64,000 bases of DNA from Sorangium sp025924095 (GTDB lineage: Bacteria > Myxococcota_A > Polyangia > Polyangiales > Polyangiaceae): the NCBI RefSeq assembly GCF_051521505.1, contig NZ_CP150356.1:9176001-9240000 (forward strand), read 5' to 3'. How positions within the stretch are numbered: position 1 is the first letter of the stretch; each line of letters begins with the position of its first letter. The notes under the pieces are model-generated. The model was not told the DNA's origin. It did not search any database and saw nothing but the letters and a program-made list of their open reading frames with translations. Below, one piece after another: positions 34,017 through 42,679 of the stretch. Made by a program: the position numbers and the translations under genes.

Positions 34017-34637
34017 TCAGCCGCCCGGCCGCGCGCTGGCCCCGGGAGAGCGCGAACAGCACATCACGCGCACGGCGATGGTCATGCCCTCGACGAAGGC
34101 CTCGCGCGTCCCGGCGCTGTGCTTCAGCCCGCGCGCCGAAGCGTGCAGCGTGGCCGCAAGCTGGCGCCCCGTGATCCCCAGCGGCCGGTAGACGGCCACG
34201 AGCCCGGCGGCGCGCAGGGCCCTCGTCACGGCCTCGATGAACTGCCCCTCGCGCTGCGCGATCATGGGGCCGACGAGCTCGTCCGAGGCGGCCGACAGGT
34301 CGGCGGCGCCGGGACCGAGCGCGCCGACGAACCGGCCGACCCACGCGTCGAACGCGCCGACAAGCCGCCTCTCCAGGGATAGCTCCGCGTCGCCGAGCGC
34401 GGCCGTCACGGCCGCGAGCGCGCCGTCGAGGAAGTGCTCCACCGACGCGCGAAACAGCTCCTCCTTCGTGGCGAAGTGGAGGTAGAGCCCCTGCCGCGAG
34501 ACGCCCGCGGCGCGGGCGATCTCGTCCATCGAGGCCTTCCGGAAGCCGAAGCGCAGGAACACCGTCAGCGCCGCGTCCATCAGCCGGCGGCGGCGCGCGT
34601 CCTCGGCGGGTCTGTCGGTGGAGCTCGCTCCGCTCAC
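34017..34637 (-). CDS. TetR/AcrR family regulator
   Basis: N-terminal HTH of the TetR type: 'RRRRLMDAALTVFLRFGFRKASMDEIARAAGVSRQGLYLHFATKEELF' order at residues about 17-64 of the longest form. The frame extends to a TTG at 34655, but the GTG at 34637 is the better start because the longer form overlaps the operator-like inverted repeat; this gives 206 residues. The C-terminal ligand domain is Ala-rich and undistinguished. It is divergent from a VTT-domain membrane protein gene which it probably controls. Confidence 0.85.
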   Translation of the reverse strand: MSGASSTDRPAEDARRRRLMDAALTVFLRFGFRKASMDEIARAAGVSRQGLYLHFATKEELFRASVEHFLDGALAAVTAALGDAELSLERRLVGAFDAWVGRFVGALGPGAADLSAASDELVGPMIAQREGQFIEAVTRALRAAGLVAVYRPLGITGRQLAATLHASARGLKHSAGTREAFVEGMTIAVRVMCCSRSPGASARPGG

Positions 34638-34648
34638 GGGTGACGATT

Positions 34649-34674
34649 TTGACAACGATAGGTCAATCTGTCAA
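34649..34674. promoter_or_regulatory. Operator-like inverted repeat between tetR and VTT genes
   Basis: TTGACA (34649-34654) and TGTCAA (34669-34674) form a perfect 6-bp inverted repeat with a 14-base spacer; GGTCAA lies between them. TTGACA doubles as a possible -35 hexamer for the rightward gene. The spacing and AT-rich composition fit a TetR dimer site. Confidence 0.55.
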
Positions 34675-34719
34675 TGCTCGCTTCTTGACAGCTTGTACCG
34701 GGCTCGTCACGCTCGTCGA

Positions 34720-35517
34720 GTGCGGCAGTCCGACCCCCCGGCCGATCGCGCTCCCGAGCCAGGCGGCGCCCCGCCTGCGGCCGTCGCCCCTGTCTCGCCG
34801 CCGCCCGACCTCGCCGGCGCCGGTCGCCGGGGGAAGATCGGCGCCGTGGCGGCGGTGGTCGCGCTCCTCGTCGTCGCGCAGCGCGCCGGCCTGTTCGAGA
34901 CGTTCGGTGAGCCCGCGCGGATCAAGCTGGCGCTCGTCGAGCTCGGGCCGTGGGGGTACGTCGCGTTCGTGGCGGCGTATGCTGCGCTCCAGCCGTTCGG
35001 CGTGCCGGGCACGGTGTTCATCCTGGCGGCGCCGCTCATCTGGCCGTGGCCGGTGGCGTTCGCGCTCTCCATGGCGGGCACCATGGCGGCGAGCGTCGTG
35101 GGCTTCTCGTTCGCGCGCTTCGTGGCGCGCGACTGGATATCGCGGCGGGTGCCGGCGCGCTTCCGCGCCTACGACGAGGCGCTGGAGAAGCGGGCCTTGT
35201 TCACGGTGTTCATGCTCCGCCTCATCTTCTGGATGCCGCCCATGCTCCACGCCTTCTTCGGCGTCTCCAGGGTGCGCTTCTGGACCCATTTCTGGGGCTC
35301 GCTGGCCGGGTACATCCTGCCCCTGCTGGCGACCGCCTATTTCGGTCAGAAGGTCTTCGACTTCCTGCGCAACGCGCCCCCCGCGGTGTGGGCCGGCATG
35401 GGCGCGATGACGGTCGCCCTCCTGGTGGTGCTCTTTCGGGTCGCCCGCCGCCCCCGGCAGGAGATCAGCCGGCCCACCCCGGCGCGCCCGAGCCGCCCTG
35501 CTGAAGCCCGCGACTGA
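34720..35517 (+). CDS. TVP38/TMEM64 (VTT domain) membrane protein
   Basis: Inner-membrane protein with about five to six hydrophobic helices and the VTT (SNARE-associated/DedA-like) pattern: 'FVAAYAALQPFGVPGTVFILAAPLIWP', 'GTMAASVVGFSFARFVARDW', and 'LRLIFWMPPMLHAFFGVSRV'. These proteins are thought to be lipid scramblases or related transporters. I take the GTG at 34720 as start (265 residues); the frame is open further upstream but passes through the operator. A Pro/Ala-rich cytosolic N-terminus precedes the first helix. It lies divergent to a TetR regulator. Confidence 0.8.
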   Translation: MRQSDPPADRAPEPGGAPPAAVAPVSPPPDLAGAGRRGKIGAVAAVVALLVVAQRAGLFETFGEPARIKLALVELGPWGYVAFVAAYAALQPFGVPGTVFILAAPLIWPWPVAFALSMAGTMAASVVGFSFARFVARDWISRRVPARFRAYDEALEKRALFTVFMLRLIFWMPPMLHAFFGVSRVRFWTHFWGSLAGYILPLLATAYFGQKVFDFLRNAPPAVWAGMGAMTVALLVVLFRVARRPRQEISRPTPARPSRPAEARD

Positions 35518-35718
35518 CGCAGCGAGAACCGCGCCGCCCAGTGACCGATTTGCGGTGGCACGAGGCGACCGGTCGATGTCACCCTCGGCGCGCCGTCGTC
35601 GCGCGTTCGCGTCCATGGGCTCGACGCCACCGATGCGTGGCAGAAGAACCCGTCCGGATCATGGTATGGATGGACAGGGTAGCGCAGCCATGAAACGGGG
35701 GAGCAGGGAGAGCCGGTG

Positions 35719-38013
35719 ATGGTTCAGGGTAGCCGGGGCAGTGAAGTCGAGTCGCCGGAGCCGTCGGGCAGCCCACCAGGCGGCTCGGTCCAGGGAGCTC
35801 GCGTGGCCGGACGACACGCCACGGGAGCAGGTGCCGGCGGCTCGACGCGCGATGCGGGTCGCCTCGCCGAGCCACCCCAGCGCGGAAAAGGCGCCCGTAA
35901 AGCGGCCGGTGCTCATACCGTCGGCGTCATCACCCCCTATCTCGACGGCTCGTTCTGGAACCCGGTCCTGAAGGGCATCCACGAGGCAGCGCAGCAGCAC
36001 GGTTGTCGGACGCTGGTGATGCGCGGCACGCCCGCCGCGCTCCAGGCCCCCTCGCTCGCCAGAGAACTGGTCGATGGCTGGATCGTCGTGATCGGGGTGG
36101 ACGGCATCGAGCAGCTCGCTGCCGAGCGGATCCCGCTCGTCGTCGTCGGCACCCATGTCCACCAGGGCAACTGCCCATCCGTGATTCCGGACAACCACAG
36201 CGGAATCCGGAGCGCGGTGCGCCATCTGATCGAGCACGGGCACCGGCGCATCGCGTTCGTTGGCTGCTTCCACGAGTCCGATGTGCGCGTGCGCTTCGAA
36301 GCTTACCGAGTGACGCTCGCCGAGGCGGGGATACCGTTCGATCCCGCGCTGGTCATCCGGAGCGACGACAACTGGTATACCGGAGGCGAGAACGCCGCTC
36401 CGCAGCTCCTGGCGCAGCGGCATGCGTGCACGGCGGCGGTCTTCGGGACGGACAAGAATGCGCTCGGGATGATACCCTTGCTGAAGGCGGCGGGCGTCCG
36501 TATCCCCGAGGAGCTGGCGATCGTCGGCTTCGACGATGTGCCGGAGGCGCAAGCCGTCGATCCGCCGCTGACCACCGTACGCCAGCGGTTCGAGATGATG
36601 GGGAGCGCCGCGTGCGATCTCGTCGTCTCGATGCTCGCCGGCGAGACCGCCCCGCCCGACCTCGTGCTCACGCCGAACACCTTGATCCAGCGGCTCTCGT
36701 GCGGATGCGACGTGATCCGGAGCTTGCTCGACGAGGACGCGGCGTCCAGGGACGGCGCCGGCGGCGACCTCGACCGGCGGATGGTCGAGCTGCTCCTCGC
36801 GCCCGAGCGCCTCGCGCCCAGCACGTCGCCCGCCGCCGTATGGCCAGGGGTCGCCCTGGTGCTCGAAGCGTATTCGGCGGCGCTCGAGGGCGCCGCGCCC
36901 CCTCCGGCGAAGGAGCTGGAGCGCGCTTATCTGCAGGCCGTCAGCATCGCGCCCGACATGGGCACCTCGATGGCGATCGTCCGCCTGCTCCGCCGGTCCC
37001 ACGAGCGGCGTCGCGAGCGGCTGGGTGGAGATGCGGCGTCCGCGCAGCGGGTCGAAGCGTTCCTGGACAGCGCGCACCTCTCGCTCGCTCGGGCTCGGCT
37101 CAACGTCGAGACAGACGCCGTGACGCAGCTCGGGAAACTCGTGAGGTCCAACTATGACGTGGGCCTCGCGCTGCTCAGCGGCTCCCAGCAAGAATCCCTC
37201 TCGCTCTCATGGCTTGCAAAGACCGCCGCGCTCTGGGGCTGCCTTGCGCTCCGGGAGGACGCGACGACGCTCGTCGTCGCCGGCGCCTACAGCCGCGATG
37301 GCAGCGCGACGCCGCCGATCGGCGGCCGCTATCGGCTGGAGGCGTTTCCTCCTGTGGATCGACTGCCGCCCTTGGCCACGAGCGGTGCGCTCATGATGAT
37401 CCTCCTGCCGATCCGCACCGCCCAGCGCGACTGGGGGATCCTGGCGCTCATGGGGCCGACCCTCCGCGAGCTGGCCGGCGACGAGGGAACGCTCGGGGTC
37501 TGGGCGTCGCTGCTCGCCGCCGCCCTCGAGCGCAACGAGCTCGTCCAGTCGCTCTCGGCGAAGAACGCGGAGCTGCAGGGCGCCTACGCGATGGAGCGCA
37601 CGCTCTCGGAGACGGTGCGTGATCTCGGCTGCCCGCTCATCCCGCTCCTGCCCGGCGTGCTGCTCGTGCCGCTGATCGGCGCGATCGACCGGGGCCGCGC
37701 CCTCCAGGTGCTCACGGCCGTGGCCGAGGGGGTGGGCCGGCATGAGGCGCGCTTCGTGCTGCTCGAGCTCACCGGCGTGCCCGCCGTGGACGCCCAGGTC
37801 GCCCACGCGCTGGGCCAGACCAGCCGCGCGGTCGCCCTGCTCGGCGCGCGCGTCATCCTGGTCGGCCTGCGCCCCGAGATCGCCAGGAGCCTCGTGGACG
37901 TGGAGCTCGGCGATCTGTCCACGTACTCGTCCCTGGCGGCAGCCCTTCACGAGCTGACGACAGGAGGTCTTCGCCCAGCCGGCGCGAAGCGCGGCGCAGC
38001 GCGCATCGCCTGA
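35719..38013 (+). CDS. LacI-type sensor domain fused to a C-terminal STAS domain
   Basis: A 764-residue protein from the ATG at 35719 (ribosome site 'gggagag'). After a disordered N-terminus (to about 65) comes a periplasmic-binding-protein-like domain of the LacI family without its DNA-binding helix: 'TVGVITPYLDGSFWNPVLKGI', 'HRRIAFVGCFHESDVRVRFEAY', 'LAIVGFDDVPEAQAVDPPLTTV' (about 66-345). A helical/GAF-like middle follows, then an RsbR-style STAS domain at about 640-750 ('VLLVPLIGAIDRGRALQVL', 'LLELTGVPAVDAQVAHAL'). Stressosome RsbR proteins use a phosphorylatable Thr in STAS ('LTGV' here). It is likely a cytosolic ligand sensor feeding a stressosome-like switch. Confidence 0.75.
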   Translation: MVQGSRGSEVESPEPSGSPPGGSVQGARVAGRHATGAGAGGSTRDAGRLAEPPQRGKGARKAAGAHTVGVITPYLDGSFWNPVLKGIHEAAQQHGCRTLVMRGTPAALQAPSLARELVDGWIVVIGVDGIEQLAAERIPLVVVGTHVHQGNCPSVIPDNHSGIRSAVRHLIEHGHRRIAFVGCFHESDVRVRFEAYRVTLAEAGIPFDPALVIRSDDNWYTGGENAAPQLLAQRHACTAAVFGTDKNALGMIPLLKAAGVRIPEELAIVGFDDVPEAQAVDPPLTTVRQRFEMMGSAACDLVVSMLAGETAPPDLVLTPNTLIQRLSCGCDVIRSLLDEDAASRDGAGGDLDRRMVELLLAPERLAPSTSPAAVWPGVALVLEAYSAALEGAAPPPAKELERAYLQAVSIAPDMGTSMAIVRLLRRSHERRRERLGGDAASAQRVEAFLDSAHLSLARARLNVETDAVTQLGKLVRSNYDVGLALLSGSQQESLSLSWLAKTAALWGCLALREDATTLVVAGAYSRDGSATPPIGGRYRLEAFPPVDRLPPLATSGALMMILLPIRTAQRDWGILALMGPTLRELAGDEGTLGVWASLLAAALERNELVQSLSAKNAELQGAYAMERTLSETVRDLGCPLIPLLPGVLLVPLIGAIDRGRALQVLTAVAEGVGRHEARFVLLELTGVPAVDAQVAHALGQTSRAVALLGARVILVGLRPEIARSLVDVELGDLSTYSSLAAALHELTTGGLRPAGAKRGAARIA

Positions 38014-38089
38014 TGGCCGTGGCGAGAGGGGGCCTGGACGTGCCTGGGGTCGGCGTCGCGCCGCGCCTGGCCGCGCGCCGCTCAGGGGA

Positions 38090-38923
38090 TCACCTGTAGA
38101 AGCCGACGTCGTCGATGTAGACGTCAAAATCCTCGCCCTGCGCGAACCGGAACTCGATCACGTAGAGCCCTGCGACGTCGACGGCCTCGGCGGTGGGCTC
38201 GGCGCCCGTGCCGTCGCGCGTGAGCTCCTCGAAGGGGATCACGATCGGGGCCCACTCCGTGCCGAGGCGCGCGGTGTAGAACCAGTGGTCGAAGCACTTC
38301 TTGGCCTCGTCCTCTCCCGATTCATCGCAGATCCCGCCCGCGGGCTCCGAGACCTTGTCCGAGAGGTTGACCTTCATGGTGGTCACCGCGCCGGCGTCGC
38401 CGAGCTTGGCCCAGAACACGATACCTGTGTACGCCGACGCGTCGTAGGCGAAGAGCCCCATGTCCGGGCCGTTCAGCGCGAAGCCGACCCCGGCGCCCCA
38501 CATCGTGAAGCCGGACCCGGACGTGTGCATCGCCCTCGTGCTCTGGCCGCGCGGCGGCGTGAGCGCCTCCGGGATGAACCCGGCGGGCATCTCCTCCGTG
38601 TGGACCGGGGGAGTCTGCGTGCCCGTCCCATCATTGTAGCTGTACCAGTAGCCGACCCTGCCACCCGCCTCATCGATGGCGCCATCGCCGTCTTCCATGT
38701 CGTCGATCCACTCGACGTCCGTGGGCACGACCCCCTCGCCCCCGCCCGCCCCCGCCCCCGCGCCGCCCGAGGCCGAGGCCGACGACAGACCGCCCGTCGC
38801 GCCCGACGTGCCGCCCGCTCCCTCCACCAGGTGGTAGCTGTCGTCCAGCCCCGCGAGCGCGGTGCACCCGCCGGCTGTGAGCGTCCACGCCGCCCAGATC
38901 CATGCTGCGCGCCTCTTCGCCAT
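38090..38923 (-). CDS. Lipoprotein with carbohydrate-binding-like domain
   Basis: The ATG at 38923 gives 277 residues. The signal ends at 'LTAGGC' (Cys about 20). A Gly/Ser/Ala linker (to about 60) leads to a galactose-binding-like domain: 'WIDDMEDGDGAIDEAGGRVGYWYSYNDGTG', 'YTGIVFWAKLG', and a terminal 'YVIEFRFAQGEDFDVYIDDVGFYR' characteristic of CBM-type jelly rolls. Two Cys ('GGICDESG', 'KKCFDHW') likely form a disulfide. Such proteins are abundant in myxobacteria and probably bind glycans outside the cell. Confidence 0.75.
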   Translation of the reverse strand: MAKRRAAWIWAAWTLTAGGCTALAGLDDSYHLVEGAGGTSGATGGLSSASASGGAGAGAGGGEGVVPTDVEWIDDMEDGDGAIDEAGGRVGYWYSYNDGTGTQTPPVHTEEMPAGFIPEALTPPRGQSTRAMHTSGSGFTMWGAGVGFALNGPDMGLFAYDASAYTGIVFWAKLGDAGAVTTMKVNLSDKVSEPAGGICDESGEDEAKKCFDHWFYTARLGTEWAPIVIPFEELTRDGTGAEPTAEAVDVAGLYVIEFRFAQGEDFDVYIDDVGFYR

Positions 38924-39589
38924 GTCTTCTCCTACCACCGCCGCGCGGGCGCGGTCCACGGCCGCGCGGGCCCACCGGCGGCGCGGCGTCAGGCGATCGG
39001 GCTGTGCGGAGGGAGCGCGGCGGAGGGGGAATGAGACCCCGGTCCGTGGGAGCCCCGCAGCTGTGGAGTGAAGGTCGGCCGTCAGCAGAGCGGCGGGGCA
39101 ACGTGGAAACGAAGCTCGTTCACGCCCAACCCGAGCTGCTGGCGGCGCCCAGGATCGCGCTCACGCCGTAGACCTGGCCGCCGTACGTCTTGAACATGTG
39201 CATGTCGGTGTTCCCCATGAACATGGTGAACCCGACCCCGATGCCTGTCTCGACGTCGGCGAAGATGAGACGAGGCCGTCACGACGTGCCGTGTCGTTCG
39301 TTTCGTTCGTCCCAGGAGGCTTAAGGAGAAGGAGCTCCAGACGCCTCGGTGACGTCGAGCTCCAGGCGCGGACGCTGACCGCTCATCGTCCGCGCGGGCG
39401 GCATGCACTCAAGGACATGCGGCGGACCTATCCAATCGACTCGAGTCGACGTGTTCTCCTCATCGCCTTGCCGGAGCGAATCCTCCTGATCACGGCGTCA
39501 CTCGCGCCGTCGTGTTGCACCGTGATTCATTGCGCGCAGCAGGGCGGCTGCTACTGTGTCGCAAATCACTTCACACAAGGAAAACTTCA
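38924..39589. other. Intergenic region with a possible gene remnant
   Basis: About 665 bases without a supported complete gene. On the minus strand a short frame (39120-39260) reads 'MFMGNTDMHMFKTYGGQVYG' and ends at 39120. It has sensible composition but no ribosome site and an upstream stop, so it may be the tail of a lost gene. A perfect 14-bp palindrome, TCGACTCGAGTCGA, lies at 39435-39448, upstream of the gene starting at 39590, and could be an operator. Confidence 0.4.
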
Positions 39590-41002
39590 GTGGGAAAAAT
39601 TCAGCATTGGTACGCGCTCTTGGGGACCCTCGCGGCGAGCGCGATGGCGGTGTCGATCGCGGGGGCTGACCACGGCACACCCGGTGGAAGTGGCGGCGTC
39701 TACGTGCCGCCCGCGCCGGAGCCCGTGCCCCCGCAGCACGGCAAGTACTGGAAGGTGGCCAGCGCCTTCGCGCACGAGGTGTGGCTCGTCGATCAGTCGG
39801 ACAGCCCCGGCGCGAGCTTCGGCGGCCGGATCTTCATTTACGACGACCAGCAGGTCCGGCGCAACGCCGCCACGGCCGTGCCCGAGGTGATCGACCTGGC
39901 CGACGCGACCGCCAGCTTGTGCATGGCCCAGACGGGCGTGAACCCCGTGCGCCCGCACATGCTGGTCTTCAACGACCAAAACTCCCACGCGGTGCTGTCC
40001 TTTGTGGCGTCGGGCCACGTCGTGTTCTTTGACGCGGTGACCCGGGCGCCGCTCGCCTGCTTCCGCACCGAGGTCGGCGCGGGCGGCGCGCGCCAGGCCC
40101 ACGCGGTCTGGCCGGCGCCGGACGACAGCTACGTGCTCGTCGCCAATCAGAACGGCAAGAAGTTCGAGCGCATCAACACGAACTTCGCCACCAACACCTT
40201 CACGCAGGACCCGGCCGCGACCCTGAACCTGGCCACCTGCACGACGCCTAACGGGCTGCCCTGTCAGGACGCGCTGCTGCGCCCCGACAACGCGCCGATC
40301 TGCCCGTTCGTTCCGCAGAGCGGCTACCCCGCGTACGTGTCGCTGCGCGGCGGCGGCATGCTCGCCATCGATCCGTTCACCACGCCCATGAGCATCGTCG
40401 CCGAATATGATGCCGAGCATATCCCGCGGGACGGCTGCGGCTTCATGCAGGCCAAGGGCTTCGTGTTCGGCAACGGCGGCGGCGGTAACCCCGCGAACCC
40501 GGACGGGTGGTTTCTCTGGCGCTTGCCGGAAGCCGGGCCCGACGTGTACGACCCCTTGAACCCGGTCAACACCCCCGAGCCGCTCATCCTCTCGCACGAC
40601 ACGAGCAAACCTCGCGACGCTCACGGCGTGGCCCGCTCCGGCAATGAAAAGTACGTGTATTTCTTCGATCGCGCCGCCAACGTGGTCGAGATCTACCGGG
40701 CGGCCACCGGCGCGTACGTGAAGACCGAGAGCCTGATCTCGCCCTTCTCGAGCGACCCCACGCCCGATCTGGCCGGTGAAGCCCCCGACGGCAAGTACGT
40801 GTACCTCTCGCTGCGCGGCCCGAACCCACTCTCGGGCGATCCGCACGCCTCGACCGGCTCCACGCCGGGGCTGCTCGTCATCGAGCTGCTGAACCACGGG
40901 CGGGACATGGCGGTGCGCGGGCTCGCTCCGATCAGCAACATCGACGCGGGCGGGGTTCAGCGCGCCGATGGTCACGGCATCCGCGTCCGCCGCATCCACT
41001 GA
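39590..41002 (+). CDS. Secreted beta-propeller-like protein
   Basis: The GTG at 39590 gives a proper signal peptide ('WYALLGTLAASAMAVSIAGA') and 470 residues. Mature sequence has repeated strand blocks with the feel of a YVTN/lactonase-like propeller: 'AHAVWPAPDDSYVLVANQNGK', 'DAHGVARSGNEKYVYFFDRAANVVEIYRAATG', 'GEAPDGKYVYLSLRGPNPLSGD'. Several Cys pairs ('LATCTTPNGLPC', 'PICPFVP') suggest disulfides. No active site is assigned. The start lies 26 bases after an AT-rich stretch ('acacaaggaaaactt') that likely includes the ribosome site. Confidence 0.7.
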   Translation: MGKIQHWYALLGTLAASAMAVSIAGADHGTPGGSGGVYVPPAPEPVPPQHGKYWKVASAFAHEVWLVDQSDSPGASFGGRIFIYDDQQVRRNAATAVPEVIDLADATASLCMAQTGVNPVRPHMLVFNDQNSHAVLSFVASGHVVFFDAVTRAPLACFRTEVGAGGARQAHAVWPAPDDSYVLVANQNGKKFERINTNFATNTFTQDPAATLNLATCTTPNGLPCQDALLRPDNAPICPFVPQSGYPAYVSLRGGGMLAIDPFTTPMSIVAEYDAEHIPRDGCGFMQAKGFVFGNGGGGNPANPDGWFLWRLPEAGPDVYDPLNPVNTPEPLILSHDTSKPRDAHGVARSGNEKYVYFFDRAANVVEIYRAATGAYVKTESLISPFSSDPTPDLAGEAPDGKYVYLSLRGPNPLSGDPHASTGSTPGLLVIELLNHGRDMAVRGLAPISNIDAGGVQRADGHGIRVRRIH

Positions 41003-41055
41003 CGAGTCGCCGCCCCCGCCCCTCTCACGCCCTCACCGGGCCAGCCCGCGCCGCC

Positions 41056-42384
41056 TCACTCGTCGATGACCGCGTGGACGATCCCGTCGAAGAACTCCGC
41101 GTTCCCGACCGCGTCGAGCATCCCGTTCCACCCGATCTCGTCGAACGGATTCGGCAGGCCGTGGTTGGTCAAGAGGATCCCGAACAGCTCGCGGCGGCGG
41201 TCGATCCACATGAAGGTCCCCGTGCCGCCCGCCTTCCCGTAAGAGCCCCTCGATAGGCGCATCCCGCCGTTGGAGAAGCGGCGCGTCGCGAGCTCCCAGC
41301 CGTAGCCCTTGGGCGTCGACAGGAGGTTCGCTATCGGGGACACGTCGGTCTCCGCCGCCGTGACCTGGGGCGTCTGGTCGGTCACCATCGCCGCGGCGGC
41401 CTGGGGGCTCAGGATGCGGGCGCGGCCGTAGCGGCCGCCGTTCAGGATCATCTGGCAGAAGACCGCCATGTCGATCGCCGTCGAGAAGACCCCGTCGCAG
41501 CCGACGATGCCGCCGAGCACGTAGTCCTGCTCGTCCTGCACCTCGCCGCGGACCATCCGGCCCCGGATCTCGGAGTAGCCCGTGGCCGCGGTCCGCGGGA
41601 TCAGCGCCGCCGACGGGTTGAAGGTCGTGTCGCACATGCCGAGCGGACCCCAGATACGCTCCTTCGCGAAGGTGTCGAGATCCACGCCGGCGGCGGCCTC
41701 GATCACCCGCCCGAGGAGGCGGTAGGTGAGATCGCTGTAGAGCACCTGCGTGCCGGGCACGTAGTCGAGCGGCGCCTCGGCCATGCTCCGCCAGACGTGC
41801 TCGCAGTCCGGATCGTCCTGGAACGGGACGTCCATCGGCAGGCCGGCCGCGTACCGGAGCATGTCCCGCACCCGGATGGCGTGCTTGCCGTTGGCCGCGA
41901 AGTCCGGCACGAAGTCGGCGACCCGATCGTTCAGCCGCAGGACGCCGTCCTGCACGAGGATCAGCGCCGACGTGGCCGTCGCCAGGACCTTCGTGATCGA
42001 GAGCAGGTCGAACAGCGTGTCGAGCGTGACCGGCTCGTCCTCGCCGCGGACCCGGGTGCCGAACGCCCGGTGCCCCACGATCTTCCCCTGCCGCGCGATC
42101 AGGGCGACCGCGCCCGGGAAGAGGCCGTCCTTCACCCGGCGCTCGATGCGCGCGAAGACGTCCTCGATGCGCTCCGAGCTCATGCCCGCGCGCTCGGGAC
42201 GCCCGGGGACGAGCTCGCCGTAGCTCGGCGCGTGCGTCGGCGGGTGCGTCGGCGCGTGCGTCGGCGCGTGCGCCTCGGCGACCCCGGTCGACAGGATCGA
42301 CGGCGCGAACGCAGCCACCGCCGCCGTGTGGCCCAGCCCCTGAAGAAGACGCCTGCGATTCAAAGGTCCATGCTCAATGCACAT
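41056..42384 (-). CDS. Serine hydrolase, class C beta-lactamase/esterase-like, Tat-exported
   Basis: A 442-residue protein from the ATG at 42384, preceded by AGGAG. The N-terminus has a twin-arginine-like signal ('NRRRLLQGLGHTAAVAAF'), followed by repeats 'THAPTHPPTHAP'. The beta-lactamase-family motifs are present: nucleophile S-I-T-K in 'DLLSITKVLA', Y-S-D in 'QVLYSDLTYRLLG', and 'GKAGGTGTFMWI' in place of the K/H-x-G element. Such proteins range from esterases to D-amino-acid peptidases; the substrate here is unknown. It is convergent with the propeller-protein gene. Confidence 0.85.
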   Translation of the reverse strand: MCIEHGPLNRRRLLQGLGHTAAVAAFAPSILSTGVAEAHAPTHAPTHPPTHAPSYGELVPGRPERAGMSSERIEDVFARIERRVKDGLFPGAVALIARQGKIVGHRAFGTRVRGEDEPVTLDTLFDLLSITKVLATATSALILVQDGVLRLNDRVADFVPDFAANGKHAIRVRDMLRYAAGLPMDVPFQDDPDCEHVWRSMAEAPLDYVPGTQVLYSDLTYRLLGRVIEAAAGVDLDTFAKERIWGPLGMCDTTFNPSAALIPRTAATGYSEIRGRMVRGEVQDEQDYVLGGIVGCDGVFSTAIDMAVFCQMILNGGRYGRARILSPQAAAAMVTDQTPQVTAAETDVSPIANLLSTPKGYGWELATRRFSNGGMRLSRGSYGKAGGTGTFMWIDRRRELFGILLTNHGLPNPFDEIGWNGMLDAVGNAEFFDGIVHAVIDE

Positions 42385-42679
42385 GATCGCTCCTGATCCG
42401 TGAGGTGACGAGCCGCGATCCGCGGGAGGCGCTCCGCGCCGCTGCGGAGGCCGCCTGGAGGCTCTCCGCGCGCTGTCGATCAGGTCGCCGTCGCCGTCCT
42501 CAGCGGTCGCAGAGCAGAGAGCAGGACGCGTGCCGGGCGGCGGACCCAGCAATTTGCGGCGCCGCCGCGCGTCCGCTCCCGGCGACCGGCGCGCCGATCG
42601 TGCATCCGCCTGCACGATCCGGACGAACTGCATGGATTTGCATGATTCGTGCAAACCGGCGCGCGGCGCCGCGTAGGAT

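Noticed and set aside
39120..39260. Short minus-strand frame with natural-looking sequence
   Set aside because: No start context and a close upstream stop; mentioned in the intergenic entry only as a possible remnant.
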